Source of the DNA: an uncultured Bacteroidota bacterium
GTDB taxonomy: Bacteria; Bacteroidota; Bacteroidia; Chitinophagales; Chitinophagaceae
DNA: 5,096 nt
NCBI GenBank assembly: GCA_903835145.1
Contig: CAILMA010000710.1
Coordinates: 1-5,096 of the forward strand
Reading direction: 5' to 3'
Below the pieces are notes generated by a model. The model had not been told where the DNA came from, ran no database searches, and was given only the letters and a program-made list of their open reading frames with translations. Position 1 is the stretch's first letter. Each line of letters begins with the position of its first letter. This document shows, in pieces, positions 1 to 5,096 of the stretch. Both the position numbers and the translations under genes were made by a program.

Positions 1-1633
1 CAACAAATGCATCAATACCCACTTGCTTTAAAATGTATAATGCAGCGTTATTAATAGACAATGCCAGCGCATACTTCATAGGCACGTCGCCATATACATC
101 AGTACCCATGTTAGCATCATAGGGTTTGTCCATGTTTGGGAACGACTGTGGAGATGTTTGTACAATGCCGCATGGTGAAAATCCATTATCAACGGCAAAA
201 CAATAAAGCAGTGGTTTAATAGTTGAACCTACCTGGCGCTTCGTGTTGGTATTTACGTGATCAAACTGAAAATATGTATGATCTATGCCTCCCACCCATG
301 CCTTCACCTCCCCGGTCATAGGGTCCATAGCCATAAAGCCGGACTGAAGGAAGGTCTTCATGTACTTAATGGAGTCAATAGGGCTGATTAACGTGTCTTT
401 TGAGTGCACTTTGTTCCACGCAAATACGTGTGTTTTTACAGGCTTAGCCATTTCTGCCATAGCTTGTTTCTCCGTCAAATTTTGGTCTCTGAAAGCCTGA
501 TAACGGTCGCAGGCTTTTATGCTTGAGGTAAGTATGTTTTGAATGTCCTTGTTTTCCTTTGTCCAGATAGAGCCGTCCCTGTAGCCCGATTGGGCCATGA
601 ACTGCTTCTGCAGTTCTGTAAGGTGTTCCTGCATGGCTTCTTCAGCGTAGCGTTGCATCCTTACATCGATAGTGGTGTAGATTTTCAAACCATCTTTGTA
701 GAGGTCATACGGAGAGCCATCTGGTTTTTTAGCGTCCTTCAATACCAGCTTCACTTGCTGCTCCAGTACTTGCCTGAAGTAAGGCGCAATACCATCGTGA
801 TAGTCAATTTTATGGTAGTTGAGCGGGGTCTCTTTTGCTTTCAGGGCCGTAGCAGCGTCCTGAGGCAAATAATTGTATTTCACCATTTGGTCAATAACCG
901 TATTGCGGCGGTTCTTGGCACGAGCGGGGTTTCTCCTTGGGTTGTACATCGTATTGCCCTTGAGCATACCTATGAGCGTAGCAGCTTCATCTACAGTTAC
1001 TTTATCGGGGTACTTATTATAAAAGGTAAGTGATGCGTTTCTGATTCCGAAAACGTTGTCGCCAAAAGGAACGGTATTCAGATACAAGGTTATGATTTCG
1101 TTCTTGGTAAGGTTGCGCTCAAGTTTCACGGCAAGTACCCACTCTTTGAGCTTTACAAATGGTAATGTGAACACACTTTCACTGTTTCGCGGGAAGAGGT
1201 TTTTTGCAAGTTGCTGGGTAATGGTAGAAGAACCACGTTTTTTATGAAGCAGTACATAGAAGGGTATTGCCACTGTAGCTATCGGGTCTATGCCAGAGTG
1301 GTCGAAAAAGCGCTCATCTTCCGTTGCCAGAAGCGCATTAATAATAGTAGGGGAGATATCAGCATACTTGCAATTGGATCTGTCCTGCACATAATACCGC
1401 CCGAGGATGGTACCATCAATAGCATAAACATCAGAAGAGAGAGCGCTTTGCGGGTTTTCCAGTTCGGTCATTGAAGGCATGTAGCCCATCATACCATGGT
1501 CTATTGCTACGATGAGTAACGTAAATGATAAAATGAGGAAAATGAAACTGCGCCATAAAATGCGCACGGATCTTTTTGCCCGCACCTTTACGTTGCCTGC
1601 AACCGGCTGGTTATTTTTTGAAAGTTCGCTCAT
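1..1633 (-). CDS. Class A penicillin-binding protein, PBP1A type (bifunctional transglycosylase/transpeptidase), 3' end missing
   Basis: This enzyme polymerises lipid II into glycan strands and cross-links the stem peptides. It is anchored in the inner membrane with both catalytic domains in the periplasm. I translated 544 codons from the ATG at 1633-1631. A TAA lies two codons upstream in frame, so this is the first possible ATG. Residues about 25-44 form one membrane anchor after a basic cytoplasmic tail. The GT51 domain follows: EDERFFDH with catalytic Glu105, STITQQLAKN at 136-145, KLKEWVLAVKLERNLTKNE from 161 with a second conserved Glu, and an RRNTV motif. A linker with GLKIYTTID (315-323) leads to the transpeptidase domain, which starts near residue 432. 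It has the SxxK nucleophile in GSTIK (Ser470, Lys473) and the SxN motif SIN (Ser526-Asn528). The KTG motif and the C-terminus should lie beyond position 1. All visible catalytic motifs are intact, so the gene looks functional. It is transcribed divergently from the gene at 1910. The assignment is very secure; whether it is the main PBP1A or a paralogue cannot be told. Confidence 0.96.
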   Translation of the reverse strand, partial: MSELSKNNQPVAGNVKVRAKRSVRILWRSFIFLILSFTLLIVAIDHGMMGYMPSMTELENPQSALSSDVYAIDGTILGRYYVQDRSNCKYADISPTIINALLATEDERFFDHSGIDPIATVAIPFYVLLHKKRGSSTITQQLAKNLFPRNSESVFTLPFVKLKEWVLAVKLERNLTKNEIITLYLNTVPFGDNVFGIRNASLTFYNKYPDKVTVDEAATLIGMLKGNTMYNPRRNPARAKNRRNTVIDQMVKYNYLPQDAATALKAKETPLNYHKIDYHDGIAPYFRQVLEQQVKLVLKDAKKPDGSPYDLYKDGLKIYTTIDVRMQRYAEEAMQEHLTELQKQFMAQSGYRDGSIWTKENKDIQNILTSSIKACDRYQAFRDQNLTEKQAMAEMAKPVKTHVFAWNKVHSKDTLISPIDSIKYMKTFLQSGFMAMDPMTGEVKAWVGGIDHTYFQFDHVNTNTKRQVGSTIKPLLYCFAVDNGFSPCGIVQTSPQSFPNMDKPYDANMGTDVYGDVPMKYALALSINNAALYILKQVGIDAFV

Positions 1634-1691
1634 ATGTTCTTAAAAAAATTGATTGACCCGTCCCGTATGATTGGCATACAGAGTCAGGTTA

Positions 1692-1724
1692 CAAAAATAG
1701 CCTAATTAATTTCAGTTGATGCAA
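1692..1724 (-). promoter_or_regulatory. Probable Bacteroidota-type promoter for the penicillin-binding protein gene
   Basis: Read on the minus strand, TATTTTTG (1699-1692) matches the Bacteroidota -7 consensus TAnnTTTG exactly. A TTG lies 22 bases upstream at 1724-1722, at about the spacing expected for the -33 element. Transcription would start near 1685, giving a leader of roughly 50 bases before the ATG at 1633. The leader shows no convincing Shine-Dalgarno sequence, as is usual in this phylum. The assignment rests on consensus match and position only. Confidence 0.6.
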
Positions 1725-1814
1725 GTTAAGTTTTTATTTTAGGTTTTCTTAAAGGGATGGATTGTTTGACCGGATTCGATTAAATATAAGCTCTAAATTG
1801 TCTTTATGTCACAG

Positions 1815-1845
1815 TTTGTGCCCGTCGTTGGGTGCTATAATTTTC
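1815..1845 (+). promoter_or_regulatory. Candidate upstream promoter for the exported-protein gene
   Basis: TTTG at 1815-1818 is followed after 19 bases by TAATTTTC (1838-1845). This is one mismatch from the Bacteroidota -7 consensus TAnnTTTG and has near-ideal spacing from the -33 element. It would start transcription around 1852, giving a leader of nearly 60 bases. It competes with the exact -7 match at 1859-1866, which has no well-spaced -33 partner. Either or both could be used. Confidence 0.3.
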
Positions 1846-1858
1846 ACTGGAAAAAGAT

Positions 1859-1866
1859 TATTTTTG
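1859..1866 (+). promoter_or_regulatory. Candidate -7 element for the exported-protein gene
   Basis: TATTTTTG is an exact match to the Bacteroidota -7 consensus TAnnTTTG and is the same octamer as in the divergent promoter for the penicillin-binding protein gene. The nearest upstream TTG (1828-1830) is 28 bases away, which is longer than usual, so the -33 element is weak or absent. Transcription would start near 1872-1874, at the left edge of the palindrome at 1874-1889, and leave a leader of about 37 bases before the ATG at 1910. Confidence 0.4.
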
Positions 1867-1873
1867 TTGTCGT

Positions 1874-1889
1874 TAACCAATGTTGGTTA
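1874..1889. repeat. 16-bp palindrome (7-bp arms, 2-bp centre) near the predicted transcription start
   Basis: The sequence TAACCAATGTTGGTTA has perfect 7-base inverted arms (TAACCAA and TTGGTTA) around a TG centre. It begins about eight bases after the exact -7 element at 1859-1866. That position would suit a repressor operator. As RNA it could instead form a small stem of about 5 bp at the 5' end of the leader. No regulator gene is visible in the window, so its role is inferred from symmetry and position alone. Confidence 0.35.
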
Positions 1890-1909
1890 TAACTCCCAAA
1901 ATAGAATTT

Positions 1910-2554
1910 ATGAAAAAGCTCGTCATCACGTTATTTTCTCTTTTAATTTTTGGTGCCGCTAATGCGCAGACAGCCAGCGACTTGTTTAAGTCTGGCGGCG
2001 TTAAAATAAGCTGGTTGGGATTAGATTTCTCACATGCCAAGTTTGTCGGTGATTTCTATCAATTTAAAGAAGCAGGAAAAATATCTGCTGCTGATTTAAG
2101 GAACAAGTACTTTCCTGACTGGAACCGGATTATAATAAATGAGCAGAAAAAGTATGATGTAAATGGCATGCTGAATAAGGACAATGTTGCTTATGATATC
2201 GATATGCTGATGGGCCTTAATGCAGCTACCGGACTCGATAATATTGAGGGCAATAACCCTCCCGGCTACAAGCAGGAAGATATCAAAAAATTTGTTAGTC
2301 AATATCCTTTATCCGGCAAAAGTGGCATAGGCGTTGCTTTAGTTGTTGAAAGTTTCAACAAGGGTGCCGATGAAGCCATTTTCCATTTTGTTGCCATCAA
2401 TGAAGCTACCAAAGAAATTCTCGTTTATGAGCGCATAGTTGGTTCTCCAAGAGGTTTCGGGGTTAAAAACTACTGGGCAGGTGCTATCTACGACGTTATA
2501 AAACAAATACGCGACGACTACTATAAAACATGGAAGTCAAAATATGTGAAATAG
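1910..2554 (+). CDS. Exported protein of unknown function, conserved in Bacteroidota
   Basis: I start this 214-residue protein at the ATG at 1910 because it opens directly into a textbook signal peptide: MKK, a hydrophobic core (residues 4-15), then ANA-Q, with cleavage expected after Ala19. An in-frame ATG at 1880 would add ten residues before the signal peptide and is less likely. No lipobox cysteine is present and the mature chain has no cysteine at all, so a soluble periplasmic or exported protein is expected. The mature part has an early aromatic block (KISWLGLDFSHAKFVGDF, residues 32-48), YFPDWNRI (67-74), and a C-terminal half rich in predicted beta structure (SGKSGIGVALVVES at 135-148, then FHFVAI and GFGVKNYWAG) that ends in a basic, tyrosine-rich tail. 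From memory, similar proteins occur across Bacteroidota without assigned function. I see no catalytic motif. The gene appears monocistronic: its own promoter region lies upstream and an intrinsic terminator follows. Confidence 0.85.
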   Translation: MKKLVITLFSLLIFGAANAQTASDLFKSGGVKISWLGLDFSHAKFVGDFYQFKEAGKISAADLRNKYFPDWNRIIINEQKKYDVNGMLNKDNVAYDIDMLMGLNAATGLDNIEGNNPPGYKQEDIKKFVSQYPLSGKSGIGVALVVESFNKGADEAIFHFVAINEATKEILVYERIVGSPRGFGVKNYWAGAIYDVIKQIRDDYYKTWKSKYVK

Positions 2555-2609
2555 TCGTTTTGGGTGCTTTAGTGCCTCACTTTTTTGATTCAAAATCAAT
2601 ATTATCTTT

Positions 2610-2640
2610 AATCCCGGTATTTTCCGGGATTTTTTATTTC
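2610..2640 (+). terminator. Intrinsic (rho-independent) terminator after the exported-protein gene
   Basis: An 8-bp GC-rich stem (AATCCCGG pairing with CCGGGATT) closes a six-base loop, TATTTT. The 3' arm merges into a T-rich tract, TTTTTATTTC. The hairpin begins 55 bases after the stop codon at 2552-2554. Its T tract ends only about ten bases before the chosen start of the antiporter gene, so it separates the two plus-strand genes unless it is read through. Confidence 0.8.
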
Positions 2641-2649
2641 CTTTCGCAA

Positions 2650-4074
2650 ATGGGCAAAAAGAGTGGATACCTATACATGGCTATTGTGGGCATTTTTTCC
2701 GCGTTGATAGCCTTTGTACTTGATATGGGTAAGAACCTGAAACATGAAATTGCGGTAAGTACAGATATTGCCACTCAGCATCCACAGGCTTCTGCAATAT
2801 TACCAACGCTACCCAATTCCGGTGCCAGTATTTTCGACGATTTCTTACACAACCTCAATCAGCCAGTGAGCATTTTGCTGCTACAGATTGTCACTATTGT
2901 GGTTGTGGCAAGGGTGCTTGGGAAGTTGGCCAATAAAGTTGGGCAGCCTGCTGTGATAGGAGAGATAATTGCCGGGATTTTATTGGGCCCCTCGCTGCTT
3001 GGTATGCTTATGCCGAGTTTTTCTTCGTTTCTATTTCCGGCAGAATCACTCAAGTCACTACAGTTGTTTAGCCAGTTGGGGTTAGTGTTTTTTATGTTTA
3101 TTATAGGTATGGAGATCGATGTGAATGTGATAAAGAAAACTGCAAGTAATGCACTAATAGTAAGCCATACCAGCATCATATTTCCCTATTTTCTGGGTGT
3201 TTTGTTGTCTTATTTTATTTTTTCAAAGTACGCTCCCGCTCAAATTAGTTTTATCTCTTTTGCGCTGTTTATGGGTATAGCCATGAGCATTACTGCTTTC
3301 CCAGTGCTCGCACGCATCTTGCAGGAAAAAGGGCTTACAAAGACTCCACTGGGTGTTTTATCCATTACTTGCGCCGCTACTGGCGACATAACCGCGTGGT
3401 GCATACTGCCCATAGTAATAGCTATTGCAAAGGCCAGAAGCATCAACAGCGCCTTACTTACCATTGGCTTATCGGTCGTCTATATAGTGGTTATGCTTTA
3501 TGTTGTAAAGCCTCTGATTGCCAGAATTTGTGCTAAGCACAGCGAAAACGACAAGCAAAACAAGACCACTATTGCACTATTGTTCTTACTGCTTTTGTGT
3601 AGTTCCTATGTGGCAGATTTAATTGGTATTCACGTGTTATTTGGCGCATTCCTGGCTGGTGTTATCATGCCCGCAGAACATTCCCTGAAAAATATGCTCA
3701 CCGAGAAAGTGGAGGACGTAGCAATCCTGCTTTTGTTGCCCATATTTTTTGTAATCACTGGCCTCAGAACGCAAATTGGATTGCTCAGCGGTGGCAATTT
3801 GTGGGCCTTGTGCGGCATAATTACAACTATGGCAATTGTGGGAAAACTGGGGGGTAGCGCTATTGCTGCAAAGTTGGTAGGCTATAGCAATAAGGAGTCG
3901 CTAAGCCTCGGTGTGCTCATGAACACGCGTGGCCTTATGGAGCTTATAGTATTGAATATTGGTTATGATATGGGCATCCTTACCCCGGAGATTTTTGCCA
4001 TTATGGTCATCATGGCTATTGCAACAACCCTAATGACCGGACCTGGGTTAGAACTGATAAAAAAGATAAAATAG
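2650..4074 (+). CDS. Cation:proton antiporter, CPA2 family (KefB/NapA-like membrane domain only)
   Basis: This integral inner-membrane protein should exchange Na+ or K+ for protons, serving pH and ion balance. The 474 residues are almost all hydrophobic: one N-terminal helix (about 7-25), a polar loop, then a Na+/H+ exchanger domain of about a dozen helices from residue 70 on. Family motifs are clear: GQPAVIGEIIAGILLGPSLLG from Gly98, IGMEID (Asp157 at its end), MSITAFPVLARIL (Phe217-Leu224) and NTRGLMELIVLNIG (from Asn425). At the ion-binding position in the middle of the domain, residues 245-246 are Gly-Asp, where I expected Asp-Asp. The protein stops right after the last helix; many relatives continue into TrkA-N or UspA-like cytosolic domains. 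I chose the ATG at 2650 because MGKKSGYLY resembles the N-termini I recall for relatives. An in-frame ATG at 2530 would overlap the previous gene by 25 bases and translate the terminator. Starts at 2677 or 2725 are possible. The ion specificity is unknown. Confidence 0.93.
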   Translation: MGKKSGYLYMAIVGIFSALIAFVLDMGKNLKHEIAVSTDIATQHPQASAILPTLPNSGASIFDDFLHNLNQPVSILLLQIVTIVVVARVLGKLANKVGQPAVIGEIIAGILLGPSLLGMLMPSFSSFLFPAESLKSLQLFSQLGLVFFMFIIGMEIDVNVIKKTASNALIVSHTSIIFPYFLGVLLSYFIFSKYAPAQISFISFALFMGIAMSITAFPVLARILQEKGLTKTPLGVLSITCAATGDITAWCILPIVIAIAKARSINSALLTIGLSVVYIVVMLYVVKPLIARICAKHSENDKQNKTTIALLFLLLLCSSYVADLIGIHVLFGAFLAGVIMPAEHSLKNMLTEKVEDVAILLLLPIFFVITGLRTQIGLLSGGNLWALCGIITTMAIVGKLGGSAIAAKLVGYSNKESLSLGVLMNTRGLMELIVLNIGYDMGILTPEIFAIMVIMAIATTLMTGPGLELIKKIK

Positions 4075-4085
4075 GTGGTCGCCAA

Positions 4086-5096
4086 TTATTTGAATGACGG
4101 TCGCTTTGGCCTGCCGAGTGAGAAAAGAAAAAGCGATACCCAAAAAATCACGAATCCTGCCACAGCTGCCAAAACAGTTGCACCAATGGCATATTGGGTC
4201 ATGTTGGTATGTATATATTCCCGGGTAATATTGCGCATGCTCTCCAGTTGAACCTTGTTTTTTACAAAGAAACTACCTGTATAGTAGCTCAAGAAAATGA
4301 TGGGGGGAATCATTGGAGGAACACTGACGTTGGCAGCAGCTATAAACAGCACTTTATTCATGCGGAACAAAATGGCCAGTGGAATGCCCACAAGGAGCTG
4401 AAAGCCCCAAATGGGAACAATACCCATAAACACACCGAAGGCTATAGACAGTGCTTTAGTGAAATTGGTTTCCTTTATGTTATAGGCTTCTTCCCGGATG
4501 ATGGTAAGTAGCCCCTTTTTTTTTACTTTGAAAAACAGCCTTTTAGGCAGGAACCACAGAAGGGTAAGTATTACAAACCAGGTGTTAAGAATGCTTATGC
4601 GTGTAAAATCGCGGAACGGGCGGAAATGTGATACACGGGTAGCTTTATCGTAGAGCACATTTATGGGAACTGATGTAAACTGCACATTGCGCCAGGCCAT
4701 TTTCACAATTACCTCAATCTCGAGCTCAAATTTTCTTGTAAACAGTTTTATCTTTTTCATCGGCTCCAGCGGATATAGCCGGAAGCCGGTTTGTGTATCC
4801 GGAAGTTTTATCCCGGTTTCAGCCCAAAACCAGAAATTGGAGAACTTATTACCAAAAGAACTTTTGCCAGGTACACCGTCCTGCATCATATTGCGGGTGC
4901 CCATGAGCAAGTTGCCGGGCTGCAGCTGTGCCGCCTCTATAAATTTTGGAATATCGGAAGGGTAGTGCTGCCCGTCAGAATCAATAGTGATGGCATTGCT
5001 AAAACCGGATTCAATTGCTTTTTTAAAACCTTTGCGTAGGGAAAAACCCTTGCCGGAATTTTTGTCGTTTTCCAGCAGTATGATTTTATTGCCGTA
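4086..5096 (-). CDS. Family 2 glycosyltransferase fused to a C-terminal DUF2062 membrane domain, 5' end missing
   Basis: The frame is open from the window edge to a TAA at 4088-4086, giving 336 residues; about 50 N-terminal residues of the GT-A fold are probably missing. Counting from the edge, GKGFSLRKGF (15-24) and the metal-binding DSDGQH (39-44) mark a dolichol-phosphate-mannose-synthase-like GT2 domain. MGTRN follows at 65-69 and DTQTGFRLYPL at 100-110. Such enzymes transfer a sugar from a nucleotide donor, often to a lipid carrier at the cytoplasmic face. A membrane segment (about 171-184, ending in LPKR) leads to a DUF2062 domain (about 207-327). It has the GxxPxxGxQ pattern in FMGIVPIWGFQ, a proline-rich stretch VPPMIPPI, and a final hydrophobic helix before a basic tail. 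DUF2062 has no known biochemical role; a membrane anchor or lipid-handling role is a guess. Donor and acceptor cannot be read from the sequence. The gene converges on the antiporter gene with an 11-base gap and no evident terminator between them. Confidence 0.92.
   Translation of the reverse strand, partial: YGNKIILLENDKNSGKGFSLRKGFKKAIESGFSNAITIDSDGQHYPSDIPKFIEAAQLQPGNLLMGTRNMMQDGVPGKSSFGNKFSNFWFWAETGIKLPDTQTGFRLYPLEPMKKIKLFTRKFELEIEVIVKMAWRNVQFTSVPINVLYDKATRVSHFRPFRDFTRISILNTWFVILTLLWFLPKRLFFKVKKKGLLTIIREEAYNIKETNFTKALSIAFGVFMGIVPIWGFQLLVGIPLAILFRMNKVLFIAAANVSVPPMIPPIIFLSYYTGSFFVKNKVQLESMRNITREYIHTNMTQYAIGATVLAAVAGFVIFWVSLFLFSLGRPKRPSFK

Noticed and set aside
539..1474. Plus-strand open frames at 539-1033, 1056-1247 and 1211-1474
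   Set aside because: They lie wholly inside the penicillin-binding protein gene on the opposite strand, whose motifs are intact. Their translations show no recognisable domain.
1880..1909. Earlier ATG for the exported protein at 1880
   Set aside because: It would place ten extra residues before a complete signal peptide, and it lies inside the palindrome near the predicted transcription start.
1762..1962. Plus-strand open frame crossing the intergenic region into the exported-protein gene
   Set aside because: It is out of frame with the signal-peptide-bearing gene, covers the promoter elements and palindrome, and its translation resembles nothing I know.
2530..2649. In-frame N-terminal extension of the antiporter starting at the ATG at 2530
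   Set aside because: It would overlap the exported-protein gene by 25 bases and translate the terminator hairpin. The extra 40 residues do not match the N-terminus I know from the family, whereas the start at 2650 does.
2859..3818. Minus-strand open frames inside the antiporter gene (2859-3179, 3240-3464, 3630-3818)
   Set aside because: They are antisense shadows of a well-conserved membrane protein gene.
4075..4085. Possible shared terminator between the convergent antiporter and glycosyltransferase genes
   Set aside because: The gap is only 11 bases. I found no inverted repeat with a T tract on either strand around it, only a direct repeat of GGTCGC nearby.
4194..5039. Plus-strand open frames at 4194-4511, 4663-4965 and 4791-5039
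   Set aside because: They are antisense to the glycosyltransferase-DUF2062 gene, whose frame is uninterrupted and motif-rich.
1..5096. An undescribed multi-gene system, mobile element, CRISPR array or RNA gene
   Set aside because: Three of the four genes are familiar envelope or transport proteins. The arrangement is divergent and convergent rather than a shared operon, and no repeats, integrase, transposase or structured RNA signature was found.

Overview
The window looks like chromosomal DNA from a member of the Bacteroidota. The coding density is ordinary and there is no sign of mobile DNA. Three things point to this phylum. Two exact matches to the Bacteroidota -7 promoter element (TAnnTTTG) lie in the divergent intergenic region. 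None of the three visible start codons has a convincing Shine-Dalgarno sequence. The proteins read like Bacteroidota versions of their families: an ANA-Q signal peptide end, an RQVGSTIKP transpeptidase motif and a glycosyltransferase fused to DUF2062. I cannot place it below phylum; a Chitinophaga- or Sphingobacteria-like organism would be a guess.

Layout: (1) Positions 1-1633, minus strand, hold the first 544 codons of a bifunctional class A penicillin-binding protein (PBP1A type). Its 3' end is outside the window. (2) Positions 1634-1909 are a 276-base divergent intergenic region with a promoter facing the PBP gene, one or two candidate promoters facing the other way, and a 16-bp palindrome near the predicted start of the rightward transcript. 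(3) Positions 1910-2554, plus strand, encode a 214-residue exported protein of unknown function, followed by a clear intrinsic terminator at 2610-2640. (4) Positions 2650-4074, plus strand, encode a 474-residue CPA2-type cation:proton antiporter with no soluble regulatory domain. (5) Positions 4086-5096, minus strand, hold the 3' part of a family 2 glycosyltransferase fused to a membrane DUF2062 domain. It meets the antiporter gene tail to tail across 11 bases, and its 5' end is outside the window.

All four proteins act at the cell envelope: peptidoglycan synthesis, an exported protein, ion/proton exchange, and probably lipid-linked sugar transfer. Their arrangement (divergent, terminator-separated, convergent) does not suggest one operon or a dedicated system. 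I found no RNA gene, CRISPR array, insertion sequence or defence-type module. The points most worth a second look are the Gly-Asp pair where I expected Asp-Asp in the antiporter core, the terminator only about ten bases before the antiporter start, and the palindrome at the start of the exported-protein transcript.
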